From: Solanum dulcamara
Lineage: Eukaryota > Streptophyta > Magnoliopsida > Solanales > Solanaceae
Assembly (NCBI RefSeq): GCF_947179165.1
Contig: NC_077238.1
Location: forward strand, 59,601,257-59,665,256
Length of the DNA stretch: 64,000 nt
Direction of reading: 5' to 3'
Positions within the stretch are counted from its first letter, which is position 1, and each line of letters opens with the position of its first letter. This document shows positions 46,377 to 58,880 of the stretch, piece after piece. The notes under the pieces were generated by a model. It ran no database searches. It had not been told where the DNA came from and was given only the letters and a program-made list of their open reading frames with translations. The position numbers were made by a program, and so were the translations under genes.

Positions 46377-47541
46377 TTGTATCAAAGCCATGATAGATGT
46401 TAAAGATGTAGAAGTCGATATTACACAAAACATGTCAACTTTAGGTATTAAGATTAGACAAGAAAGTAGTGAAGAAAAAATTGATAAAATAATCGAAGCT
46501 TTAAGGTGCGATGAAACTTTTAAAGATATAGAATGAAAATACATCCTTCTTTTGCTGAAGCAAAAATAGATAATAATTTTCTATGGAAATTTAAAAAGCA
46601 TCTACATGATAGCCAAGTAGGCAGAGAAAAAATGTAAAAAATTGCTAATATTACTCAAAGAAGTTAATACGGATAAAGCCACCATATCTAGAAACGAACA
46701 AATATTATTCGATTATGATATAATAATAGAAGGATTAACTAATAATATTCAAAGAATCAAAGAATAAACTGATACTCATTCCTCTAGTTTTGGATAATGA
46801 AAAGATTAGCTTCCTTTTCTGACATAAGATTAGATTATCTTTTATATTGGACTTTTCAGAAAAATTTAAAAATAGCTAAGATAAAAGAAGAATATTATCA
46901 AGGATATTTAGAAAAATTAGACACTACAATGATTGAACAAATAAAGAAAACACAAGAAATAATGATTGCTAATAACGAGGAAATATTATTAGAAAAAGAT
47001 AATATAAAATTACTTAGTAGTTATTATTTTAAACAATATCCAGCTAGTATAGGATAAATTAGACAATAAAACCAATTATAAATTACTTAATGAACAAGAT
47101 CCTCTAAAGATAGAGAAAGATTTATATGAAATACAGAGAACGATAATTTACTTTGGAAATTTAATAGTTAAAGAAATTCAAACTTTGAAAGATATACTAA
47201 ATCAAAAAGAAATAAAGATTTATAAAGAACCTATAAGTAAAACCTTAGATATCATAGAATCCCATATTTCTAAAATAAAAATACCTGAAGGATACGGAGG
47301 AAATAATTTAAAATGGTAAGCTCCGACTCAGAAAATTCTGCCGTAGATAATCTTATAATAAAAATAAACGAGACCAAGTTAAAAAATGAAGGTGATATGT
47401 TAAACTTTAAAATGGATACAATCAAACCAAAAGAAATACATTTGAATCCTAATATTACTGAGCTCCCTACTAAGGCTGAAACTAGCCAACAAATTTTAAT
47501 AAACCCGTCAGGGCTTATGCAGGTATAAACTCTGTGTTAAC
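46377..47541 (+). mobile_element. EPRV copy C, 5' part only
   Basis: Starts with a degenerate primer site TTGTATCAAAGC (46377-46388), then small ORF 1 (46432-46536, open), small ORF 2 (46533-46797, one-base insertion and stop near 46634), small ORF 3 (46797-47057, open, 86 aa), small ORF 4 (to 47319, no ATG but otherwise open) and the first ~75 codons of the capsid ORF (from 47313). It breaks off inside the capsid N-part at a TAA/TAG microsatellite. Confidence 0.85.
46797..47057 (+). CDS. EPRV copy C small ORF 3 (86 aa, open)
   Basis: The intact counterpart of the frameshifted ORF at 39206. Reads MKRLASFSDIRLDYLLYWTF and ends FKQYPASIG before TAA. Its ATG overlaps the TAA of the preceding frame. 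Helical, charged, no signal peptide or membrane segment. No family recognised. Openness could be chance at this length. Confidence 0.5.
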   Translation: MKRLASFSDIRLDYLLYWTFQKNLKIAKIKEEYYQGYLEKLDTTMIEQIKKTQEIMIANNEEILLEKDNIKLLSSYYFKQYPASIG

Positions 47542-47542
47542 T

Positions 47543-47774
47543 AGTAATAATAGTAATACTAGTAATAATAGTAATAATAGTAATACTAGTAATAATAGTA
47601 ATACTAGTAATAATAGTAATACTAGTAATAATAATAATAATCTTAATAATAGTAATAATACTAACACTAGTATTAGTAATAGTAATAATAGTAATACTAG
47701 TAATAGTAATAGTAATAATAGTAATAGTAATAGTAATAGTAATAGTAATAGTAATAGTAATAGTAATAGTAATA

Positions 47775-47826
<52 letters not shown>
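47543..47826. repeat. TAA/TAG trinucleotide microsatellite
   Basis: About 280 bp of (TAATAG)n, (TAATAC/TAG)n and pure (TAA)n at the right end. It gives long N/S-rich, I/T-rich and Y-rich frames on both strands, none of which is a gene. It lies exactly at the break in EPRV copy C. Confidence 0.95.
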
Positions 47827-47827
<1 letters not shown>

Positions 47828-48196
47828 CCGAATATATATATGAATGGGCCTCCCGAAATTCATACCTCAAGCTTCTCAATAATAATAGTAATAATAGTAA
47901 CCCAAGTATGTATCAACGGGCTGCCCGAAATTCACGCCTCGAGGTTCTCAAAATGAAATGTCATAAATAAAATATCACCGAAATTTCCTTCATAAAATCT
48001 TTACCCTTATTCATTGACCAAAGTCTAAATCTCATCATTTTATTCTTTCTTTTAAAAAATGAGTTTTTAACACCGGTGAGGCAAATCAACACAATTAGTA
48101 TATCAAAATCATATATTCCTCAAGCTAAGTAAAAATCCCGCCAAGGGAACCAAATCACTATTTGAGACTCTAGTGTATCAAAAGAACGACCTAGGT
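47827..48196. other. Non-coding DNA with short duplications
   Basis: Two ~35-bp repeats of the form GGGC(C/T)nCCCGAAATTCAnnCCTC at about 47843 and 47918, then AT-rich DNA. 48091-48196 is a ~105-bp sequence repeated at 49025-49137. No gene. Confidence 0.6.
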
Positions 48197-49137
48197 TGTC
48201 ATGACCCAATTCCTTAGGTCATGATGACATCTACTATAACCCACTAGTAGGTAAGCCAATCCGCTAACCCGAAACTTCAAGTAATGGGTTTGAGGGAAGA
48301 AACTAAATAAGAGTAGCAAATTATAAAGATAGGCAGAAAGAATAAGCGAAAGTAAACCAAAACAGGATATAAACAACTAAAGATCCCTCCCAAATCCTGA
48401 AAGTCACAAGTACAGAGATGCTATAATATAAAAGACGAGTACAAGTTCCGAAAGTGGAATGAAAATATATTCAACAATTGGCTAGTCTCAAAAGGCAAAA
48501 GATGGGCCATCCATACTGAAGGAGACTGAAATGATCCAAAAACGCCAAGTGCTCACCCTAGTCTCCGAAGCTGACTCCAATAGGCTCGATTTATCCACGG
48601 CGGTAGCTGGTGCTTAGTCCTGCATCACGAAAGTAAATGCAGAGTATAGTATGAGTACCAAGACAATAGGTACCCAGTAGGCATCATAGGCCGACTGAGC
48701 AGAAAAGGTAAAAACAAAATGAAAAAGAGGAATAGACTAAATAGGAGTCAACATAAGAATCAAAAAGGGAAAAGAGTACTACCTATAAGAACTACAACTA
48801 ACTATACCCAACTAGGCCACCATAAGCCTAGCCGGTACACTCTCTCGGACAAACCCTCATAAGCCCGCTGAGTACACAAAATAGCGACAACTACTAAGGG
48901 TAGGAACCAAGAATCTGCGATATCAGGAACCGAAGTACTGTATCATTTCCAAACCCAGAATCTCCAAGAGCCAATCGATCTAGGGGTGCCATCATGACCT
49001 AAGGAATAGGGTTGTGACATCGGTACAATTAGTATATCAAAATCATATATTTCTCAAGCCATGTAAAAATCCCGCCAAGGGCACCAAATCACTAACTTGA
49101 GACTCCGGTGCACCAAAAGCACGGCCTTGGGCACAAC
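48091..49137. repeat. Direct repeats flanking the 823-bp unit
   Basis: 48091-48196 and 49025-49137 share ACAATTAGTATATCAAAATC, then TCAAGC, AAAAATCCCGCCAAGGG and CCAAATCACTA, diverged by scattered substitutions. They may be an old tandem repeat of the host LTR into which the unit came. Confidence 0.75.
48197..49019. repeat. 823-bp LTR-derived unit with inverted ends
   Basis: The left end TGTCATGACCCAATTCCTTA and the right end (reverse complement TGTCACAACCCTATTCCTTA) are inverted copies over about 33 bp. The left ~790 bp match the first ~800 bp of the LTR at 7323. The 5-bp flanks TAGGT and TCGGT are nearly identical. The unit sits between two ~105-bp direct repeats. It contains no ORF of note. 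Confidence 0.7.
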
Positions 49138-49970
49138 ATTTTAATATCAAAGGCAATCAAGATACAAGAATAAGCCAAAATTCACAATAACTAGCAAACA
49201 AATCAAAAACAAGTCAAACCACAACATCCTATTTCCAAATCATCTAGAAGCGAGTTCTAAGGATTCTAAGCGGTGCAAGCATGACACAATATCGCATAAA
49301 CTAAGGCTCCAACGCAAAACACAAACTAGTCCTAATGATGATCATCGATTCTGAATTGCTAAAATAGGATATCAACACCTAAATCACCAACCTAATCACA
49401 CGTCACCACCTAAACTATACCAATTCCAACCAAGCTAAGTCTAATAAGACAAAGCCATCTACCTCAAAGCCGAAACCGCACCTGAACCGCTAAACTTGAG
49501 TCTTTCTTTTTCGGGCCACCTCCAAACAATTCCACTCTATCAAATTATCAAAGATCACATCTAAACAAGGCCAACGGATACCCATATTGCTATAGTTACA
49601 AAGGGAACTAAAATCGGGTTAAAATTTAACATTGGGACTCGCACGCGAAATTGAAAGAACCAACTCCATCATAAGGTCTCACATAACTCAAGGAACTTGT
49701 GCCCCAAAATGGGCACATTCCAAGCTCTAGAAGAGCTCAAACAATTCCACCAAATTCAAGCCCTAGAATAGTTTTAAAAATACAAGAAACAATGAAATTT
49801 ATGTGAAATTTATGAGGTTTTTAGGACTGAAAAAGGATCTCGGAACGTCCCCACAAGAATCCCCAATGCATCAGAATGAAAATGATCGCAAATGATCAAT
49901 ATTTGCTCCCAAAATTTGTGTTTTGATATGTTAGGAATAGGGAAATATGTGCTTGCAATGGGTCTTCTTC
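49138..49970. other. Non-coding, LTR-like DNA
   Basis: No coding signal. The wording (for example CATTGGGACTCGCACGCG, and CCAAGCTCTAGAAGAGCTC) is of the kind found in minus-strand Tekay-type LTRs; ends cannot be set. Confidence 0.4.
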
Positions 49971-52900
49971 TGTCATGACCCAACCCCGTAGGCCGCGCTG
50001 GGGGTCCGACCTGGACCCTCTTATGCATATTTATCAGTTACACTTAAGTTGAACCGTGTGTGAGGTGATACTATACACAAAAACCTCAATAGTTTAAAAC
50101 TTTTTCATGTACCTATAGCCTCTTTCATTCGTATCATATCATGAAAGGGCACGCGCCGACGAGTCTGCCATAACATAAACACATTTATAACATGCCGTAT
50201 AGGCACAGTCGAAACAACTTATAAACAACCCACATTCATATATCTACAGACCTCTAGGAATAGCAATAGTAACATATGGCAGGACATGGCCCCCGCCATA
50301 TCCCTGAATATATAAATATATATACATTTAGTGACCAGTATCAAAACTTAGGCTCCAGAATAGTGAATATCTTCCGACATAGCTGAGAGGAACTCCTAAG
50401 CTGACGGATCTCCAGAATGAACATCTGTACCTGCGGGTATGAAATGCAGCCCCCCGAGAAAAGGGGGGTCAGTACGATATATGTACTGAGTATGTAAAGC
50501 ATAACACAACGTAATTGAGGCCATAACTGAAATAGGGATGCAGGGGACAAGTATAATAACTTAACTAATTACTGTGCCTGCACCTTACTACATGTAAATC
50601 ATACACACCATCATATGCTGTGCCTGTCCCTCTAGTGAACTCGGTGTCATAAGCATTTTCTCATATTCACACATCATCGTATCATCACATATTTTATTTC
50701 ATCATATCATCGTATACGATATCATATCATCATATACAGTATCATATCATCGTATACAGTATAATCTTATCATGTACATCATCGTATTCCACCCGGTTCA
50801 CTACGGGGCTCAGGGTCACAATGTATCACTCTAATCTCATATGCATGCCTACATAAAGTATCTGGCCCTTTAGTGAGGGACTCGGTGAATGGATTGGTGT
50901 ACGTCTATAGCGTACCATCATAATATACATACGTACCCGACCCTCTAAGGAGGGACTCGGTGTTCCTTCCTTATTTCACCACATATACTATCATATTATA
51001 GCCGGCCCGGGACTCGGTGAATAATCATATCGTCACAACATATAACATATATCACACCTCACGTACAACATCGTTTCCTCGTGCATGGAACTATACACAT
51101 CCGGCCTGAGATGCGGTGAAAGAAGTAGTAACACTGTGCACGATAACGTTCCCAGCCCATCGTGGGACTCGAGGAAGGATGGGTTACAGTATGTACGAGT
51201 AGAGTAGTGAGAAACCATATACAACTAAGTCATTATCTGAGACTCGATGAAACAGTCAAGTGAACCATCACCTGAAGACTAGGGGAGAAATTATCCGAGG
51301 TATCCCTTTAGATGTCATTAGGGCTTATATCAGTTGGGGCTTCAGGGACCACAAACATGCATCAGAATAATGCCACACAATTTATGCAATCAGAAATATA
51401 GTCTATGCAATCAAAAACACAATTTATCTAGTCAAAGACTCAACTCATGCAATCAACGGCATTTATCATTTCAGAGCCTCTAAAAGGAGGAGTTGGTACC
51501 TCTACTTACTATTCATTATATAGCAGGCTCGAGAATAGTAGTTTGACTACTTTCATACTCTTAATGTTCAGGAGTGACCACAAGTCACGAATTACAATCA
51601 GAGCTCATAAATGGAATTACCTCTAAACCTATATCATATACCATTTCACTTAAAATTAAGCCATTCCAAAGGAAAGAACAAATAGGCTTTACATGTACTA
51701 GTTTTCATCACATAGAAGACTAAAAGGCAATGACTCAGCTATTGAAGAGGTTCTAATATCAAGAAGTAAACAAGAGTCTCAACTCTTACTCAGGGCTTTA
51801 CGAATGGATTGAATCCCAAATATCATATACATATCATTTATAACTTATCTCTAAGACATGCCAAAAGAAAAGCAGAATAGCTCTACATACTTATTCCAAA
51901 AACACGCCAAAAGAAAGCTTCACATACCTTGTTTGAATTATTCCTTATCCTGCTTGCCTCGCCGTCCTTTGAACCTATTCAACATGAAAGTATTAAGAAT
52001 ATCAACCCCTTTTACTTTCAATCACCCTAGGTTGCGTCTTAGTATTAATGGAATCTATTTCCTTAGTCGTTTTCTCAACTAGTTCTGTTATTCGCTAAGG
52101 CGTCGATGAAAATTAGGCAGCACCTCCCCTATAATGTGCCCTATCCAAATTTACAATTAGGTCCCTAAGACCTACAGCCAATCAAAAACAACAACCTTCA
52201 GCAATTCACACCAACAATATACAACATAAACTCCAAATGACTTATTCAAAAATACGATAGCACAATAGGGCGTCTAGCCTTTATTTTGTAACGCCTTTCA
52301 TTATACGCAACGAGGGGTCATTTGGCTGCAACCAAAAGCATACACACCCCTTTTAGAATGCATTTAGGCCCTGCAACAATATATTACACCCCTGCTGCAA
52401 CAACTTACAAGAGCGACACTTTATTTCGACGACAATTCATTTCTAGCGACTCCAATTTAGCTTATTTCGGGCGTCAAACATATTTATCACATTTTCACAT
52501 TTCCAGCAACTTACACAATGTATAATACCCTTTATAACAACACCATAAACTTCAATTTAAAAGGAAAGGCCTTACCTTACGTTAAACTTGTCAAACTCGC
52601 CAAAACTATCCAAAACGTGAAATCTGGACAGCCCACTGTCTTATATTGTCGCTTAGTTTCGAAGGGGTAATTGAGGGAATCAGGATTTGTTTCCTCAATG
52701 AAAGTTATATACATGTGTATCAAGGTCGCAAATAATTTTAAACTACCCCTACAGCAAATTTTTACGAAAATATATGACCAAAATACTCACAGCTGCCCGT
52801 GTAGTATTTCCAAAACCAAATCTGGGCAGCAGCTCCCCCATGCTTCACCACCATTTTTTGAGAGGATAAAAGCTAAAATGGGTTGTAGAGTCTAAATTAA

Positions 52901-53864
52901 TTTTATATCCCTATGAAATATCCTTCCAAAACATCTTGAATCACTTAAAACGAAGCCTCACACAAGGAGTTATACGCGTTTTACTAACAACAGTTTAATT
53001 CAAAAACGGGTCTGTTCCCTAGCGTTTTCTCTTTAAGCTTCTCTTAGTTTTCCAAGTGTAGAACTGAAAATATGGTTCCATAGGCCTCGTAATATACATA
53101 TATACACCTCCACGTAATTGAGGAACACCGTAGATAATTAATTCACGGAAGAAAAGTGAAGAACTTACCTTAATTTCCTCCAATTTGTGGCTGCTGTTGT
53201 GAGCTCTCTTTCTCTCACGTTTCTCTCTATAATTTGGCTGATTTTTGGACTCCAAATGACTTAAGAGTCATTAACATACATATATAGGGTCCCTTAGGAA
53301 GTGACATATGTCAGCCCCTAAGGGTGACACGTGTCAAACCCTTATTGGGCCACGGATCCATGCTTTCAAGGAGGGGCTGCCACGTGTCCTTGTGGGCCAC
53401 ACCTCCCAAGTAGGTGGGTCACCTACTTGACCCTAAGTAGGTGGGTCACCTGCTTGATTGAGGTGCTGCCACGTGTCACTCCTCCATTGGCTTCCACGTG
53501 TCATCTTTTCCCCTTCCTCGTGGGTTCGTAATCTCGTCTTATTTTAGGAGCCTATGTAATCCATGCTACGTAAGCTTGGTATGTCCTTAAGCAACTCAAG
53601 TATGTAAGACGTCTAAGTTGGTAGCTTACATAGGTAAATCGAGTCCTACGACTCATCTCTCGGCCTCCAACTCCTTTCGAATTTTTATAACCCTATTTCC
53701 AATCTTCCTTATTATGAAGCATTTCGTTCTCCTTTCCTTGGATTTATTTGATAGCATTATAAACTATCCGACTCACATAACGATTTTTAAGAAACTTAAG
53801 AGACTTCCCAGAAACTTAAGAATCTTAAGAAGCATTCTAAGGTACCAAAGTACAGGGTGTAACA
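49971..53864 (-). repeat. Family-1 LTR (3' LTR), 3.9 kb
   Basis: TGTCATGACCCAACCCC to TACAGGGTGTAACA. It contains a short repeat of CATATCATCGTATACn units (about 50690-50790) and AAGTAGGTG hairpins at 53407-53456. Its short ORFs recur at the same places in the second LTR. Confidence 0.9.
50690..50790. repeat. ~25-bp ATCATATCATCGTATAC repeats
   Basis: Four or so imperfect copies of ATATCATATCATCGTATACA; the same block is at about 56275-56350 in the second LTR. Confidence 0.75.
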
Positions 53865-55549
53865 TCCTTCCCCCCTTTAGAACATTCATCCCCGAATGTT
53901 AACTAGCCTCATAAGGTCTTACGAGTGCTTCAGGATTCTTCTGTACTGGCTTCCGTTCATAGGCCTTGTATCAACTCATATGGTCTATTTAAGAAGGTAG
54001 ATTACCTGTAGGCATATGGAACAGGTGATATTTCTTTTCCATTACTTCTTTCCAGTTTCGTTACCACACATCATATTACACCCTTTACACGAACATATGT
54101 AGGAGCGTAAAATAGCCCGAAAGATGCTGTAGCATCACCATACTAGTCTATATGTAAACTTGTATCGTTTCTTACTTCCTTCCTCTACTTACCCTTGAGT
54201 TTCCTCATATTCCAGTATAGGAGAGATCTCTCATCCTTTCCTTGTTTTGCTGCTTGTACACCACAATATTAGTAGTCAGTAACTTTGTTACCAACGTCTT
54301 ACCTTCAGTCGAGTATAGCCTGGCTATTCCTTACAGTATGTTTAAGTTCTCATCGTAATTCTCTTGTTATATTCATCCCCTTTGTATGCACCTATTCTTT
54401 GATGTCATACTATTCAAGTCCTTACTATTAATTCTCCGCACTATCTCCGGTATCATGGCTTCTATCCATTTATTGCTGGCCTTTAGATCTAATTAACACA
54501 TGCCAGTATGGGATCTCACTTGAAGCCACTTCCCCCCTTTAGAGTGTACCTATGTCACTATCTGTTGTGTTTTACCTTATGCCCTTATTTCCAATTTTCC
54601 AATACGTATGATTCTTTTCCAACACATTCATTATACTGCACCATATCTATGCCTTCCTTTATATATTCCATACCTTGGGTTGCCTAGGTACGACAACTTA
54701 ATAAAATCATGAGGTGCTAATCCAGTCTAATTATGGGTACTCGAGTCACGTAGCAATTTATTTGAAGCCACTTTCTCACAAGGCTTTACTTATTTTCATA
54801 ACTATCCTCATTATATTCACATCATATCCTGTTCGCATTCTACCCCATAGTATAACACTTCTTAACCTTTTTCACAATTCTTACTGTGGGTTACTTACCC
54901 TTCTTAGTTAGTCTTATCCTTAATATATCGTTCTATCCAGAACTACCAGTCTTTCCTAAATCATTTTCCTTTTATTTCAAGGAAAATTTGGGCAGAGTTT
55001 CCTCTATATTTCTTACTATCTCAACACCTGCATGTATAAAATGCCAACAATGCCTCACAGGGGAAACACGCATAAATATACATATATGCGTATCATATCA
55101 CATCATATCGCAGCCTCACAGGGCGCCCAATATCAACAATAGTATAAACTGATGGACTTACCTTGTATGTCCAACTCGAACTGCACCTATTTAGACTTTT
55201 CGTCTACTTTTCCTTTCAATTTTCAACTTTTCATATCAACCGTAATTCAATACCTTACCTGGAACCTATCATTCGTGCCTTGCTTACCTGCGTGCTGTGT
55301 AACTTCTAATATCGTCAGTAACCTTCTTATATTGATGTTGTCCTTCTGCTAAAATCACAAGTTAGTATGAGGAATTTCATTCCCTATGACTCGGCTCTAT
55401 CGCACGATCGTAGATATGAAAGAAAGGTAACATCCTAAATGTCCTGTAGCCTCTTGTCTATAAATGTGGTGCACAACACACCGATAAATAAGACTCTACT
55501 AGACATGGTCTGTAGACACTCCAAGGATGAACTACTCTGATACCACTTC
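53865..55549 (-). other. Interior of the family-1 element (no coding capacity)
   Basis: Begins with the polypurine tract (CTAAAGGGGGGAAGGA on the minus strand) and ends with the primer site TGGTATCAGAG (55535-55545). Collinear with the composite element interior at both ends, but where that one has the 5S-like segment this has about 440 bp of other sequence (54060-54500). No ORF resembles gag or pol. Confidence 0.85.
55535..55545 (-). promoter_or_regulatory. Primer binding site, tRNA-Met type
   Basis: Minus strand TGGTATCAGAG, four bases from the LTR edge at 55550. Confidence 0.88.
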
Positions 55550-58500
55550 TGTCACGACCCAACCCCATAGGCCACGCCTAGGGTCCGACCTGGACCCTCT
55601 TATTCATATTTATCAGCTACACTTAAGTTGAACCGTGTGTGAGGTGATACTATACACAAAAACCTCAATAGTTTAAAACTTTTTCATGTACCTATAGCCT
55701 CTTTCATTCGTATCATATCATGAAAGGGCACGCAGCGATGAGGCTGCCATAACATAAACACATTTATAACATGCCGTATAGGCACAGTCGAAACAACTTA
55801 TAAAAAATCCACATTCATAGGTCTACAGACCTCTAGGAATAGCAACAGTAACATATGGCGGGACAGGGCCCCCATCGTACCCCTGAATGTACAAATATAT
55901 ATACATTTAGTGACCAGTATAAACAATTAGGCTCCAGAATAGTGAATATCTTCCGACATAGCTGAGAGGAACTCCTAAGCTGACGGATCTCCAGAATGAA
56001 CATTTGTACCTGCAGGCATAAAACGCAGCCCCCCGAGAAAAGGGGGGTCAGTACGATATATGTACTAAGTATGTAAAGCATAACATATCGTAATTGAGGC
56101 CATAACTGAAATAGGGATGCAGGGGACAAGTATAATAACTTAATGAATTACTGTACCTACTCCTTACGACACGTAAATCATACACATCATCATATGCTGT
56201 GCCTGGCCCTCTAGTGAACTTGGTGTCATAAGCATTTTCTTATATTCACACATCATCGTATCATCACGTATTTTATTTCATCATATCATCGTATACGATA
56301 TCATATCATTGTATACAATATCATATCATCGTATACAGTATAATCTTATCATGTACATCATCGTATTCCACCCGGTTTACTACGGGGCTCAGGGTCACAA
56401 TGTATCACTCTAATCTCATATGCATGCCTACATAAAGTATCCGGCCCTTTAGTGAGGGACTTGGTGAATGGAGTGGTGTACGTCTATAGCGTACTATCAT
56501 AATATACATATGTACCCGACCCTCTAAAGAGGGACTCGTGTTCTTTCCTTATTTCACCACATATACTATCATATTATAGCCGGCCCGGGACTCGGTGAAT
56601 AATCATATCGTCATAACATATAACATATATCACACCTCACGTACGGCATCGTCTCCTCGTGTGTGGAACTATACACATCCGGCCTGAGATGCGGTGAAAG
56701 AAGTAGTAACACTGTGCACGATAACATTCCCGGCCCATCGTGAGACTCGAGGAAGGATGGGTTACAGTATGCACGAGTAGAGTAGTGAGAAACCATATGC
56801 AACTAAGTCATTATCTGAGACTCGATGAAACAGTCAAGTGAATCGTCACCTGAAGACTAAGGGAGTAATTATCCGAGGTATCCCTTTAGATGTCATTAGG
56901 GCTTATATCAGTTGGGGCTTCAGGACCACAAACATACATCAGAATAATGCCACACAATTTATGCAATCAGAAATATAGTCTATGCAATCAGAAACACAAT
57001 TTATCTAGTCAAAGACTCAACTCATACAATCAACGACATTTATCATTTCAGAGCCTCTAAAAGGAGGAGTTGGTACCTCTACTTACTATTCATTATATAG
57101 CAGGCTCGAGAATAGTAGTTTGACTACTTTCACACTCTTAATGTTCAGGAGTGACTACAAGTCACGAATTACAATCAGAGCTCATAAATAGAATTACCTC
57201 TAAACCTATATCATATACCTTTTCACTTAAAATTAAGCCATTCCAAAGGAAAGAAGAAATAGGCTTTACATGTACTAGTTTTCATCACATAGAAGACTAA
57301 AAGGCAATGACTCAGCTATTGCAGAAGTTCTAATATCAAGAAGTAAACAAGAGTCTCGACTCTTACTCAGGGCTTTACGAATGGATTGAATCCCAAATAT
57401 CATATACATATCATTTATAACTTATCTCTAAGACATGCCAAAAGAAAAGCAGAATAGCTCTACATACTTATTCCAAAAACACGCCAAAAGAAAGCTTCAC
57501 ATACCTTGTTTGAATTATTCCTTATCCTGCTTGCCTCGCCGTCCTTTGAACCTATTCAACATGAAAGTATTATGAATATCAACCCCTTTTACTTTCCATC
57601 ACCCTAGGTTACATCTTAGTATTAATGGAATCTATTTCCTTAGTCGTTTTCCCGACTAGTTCTGTTATTCGCTAAGGCGTCGACGAAAATTGGGCAGCAC
57701 CTCCCCTATAATGTGCCCTATCGAAATTTACAATTAGGTCCCTATGACCTAAAGCAAATCAAAAACAACAAACTTCAGTAATTCACACCAACAATATACA
57801 ACATAAAATCCAAACGACTTATTCAAAAATACGATAGCACAATAAGACGTCTAGCCTTTATTTTGTAACGCCTTTCATTATACGCAACGAGGGGTCGCGT
57901 GGCTGAAACCAGAAGCATACACACCCATTTTAGAATGCATTTAGGCCCTGCAACAATACATTACACCCCTGCAGCAACAACTTACAAGAACGACACTTTA
58001 TTTCGACGACAATTCATTTCTAGCGACTCCAATTTATCTTATTTCGGGCGTCAAACATATTTATCATATTTTCACATTTCCAGCAACTTACACAATGTAT
58101 AATACCCTCTATAACAACACCATAAACTCCAATTTAAAAGGAAAGGCCTTACCTTACGTTAAACTTGTCAAACTCGCCAAAACTATCCAAAACGTGAAAT
58201 CTGGACAGCCCACTGTCTTATATTGTCGCTTAGTTTTGGAGGGGTAATTGAGGGAATCAGTATTTGTTTCCTCAATGAAAGTTATATACATGTGTATCAA
58301 GGTCGCAAAAAATTTTAATTTACCCCTACAACAATTTTGTACGAAAATATATGACCAAAATACTCACAGCTGTCCGTGTAGGATTTCCAAAACCAAATCT
58401 GGGCAGCAGCTCCCCCATGCTTCACCACCATTTTTTGAGAGGATAAAAGCTAAAATGGGTTGTATAGTCTAAATTAAATTTATATCCCTATGAAATATCT

Positions 58501-58880
58501 TTCCAAAACATCTTGAATCACTTAAAACGAAGCCTCACACAAGGAGTTATACGCGTTTTACTAACAGCAGTTTAATTCAAAAACGGGTCTGTTCCCTAGC
58601 GTTTTCTCTTTAAGCTTCTCTTAGTTTTCCAAGTGTAGAACTGAAAATATGGTTCCATAGGACTCGTAATATACATATATACACCTCCACGTAATTGAGG
58701 AACACCGTAGATAATTAATTCACGGAAGAAAAGTGAAGAACTTACCTTAATTTCCTCCAATTTGTGGCTGCTGTTGCGAGCTCTCTTTCTCTCACGTTTC
58801 TCTCTATAATTTGGCTGATTTTTGGACTCCAAATGACTTAAGAGTCATTAACATACATATATAGGGTCCCTTAGGAAGTG
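55550..58880 (-). repeat. Family-1 LTR (5' LTR), truncated
   Basis: TGTCACGACCCAACCCC onward, collinear with 49971-53300. It stops at 58880 after TAGGGTCCCTTAGGAAGTG. The first ~100 bp differ from the other LTR mainly by C/T and G/A changes, while later stretches are nearly identical. Confidence 0.9.

Larger units (their letters stand above)
49971..58880 (-). mobile_element. Family-1 non-coding retrotransposon, right end truncated
   Basis: LTR 49971-53864, polypurine tract 53865-53879, interior 53880-55549, primer site 55535-55545, second LTR 55550-58880. Minus orientation. The interior (1.7 kb) has no gag or pol. The second LTR lacks its last ~560 bp and abuts the E4 integrase. A 5-bp duplication cannot be tested because the right end is gone. 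The two LTRs are very similar over most of their length, so this is among the younger insertions here. Confidence 0.88.

Noticed and set aside
47534..47956. Long N/S-rich, I/T-rich and Y-rich open frames on both strands
   Set aside because: They are translations of the TAA/TAG microsatellite and have no gene features.
52671..52895. 74-residue ORF repeated at 58248-58472
   Set aside because: LTR homology explains the repeat; the frame is short, and nothing resembles a domain.
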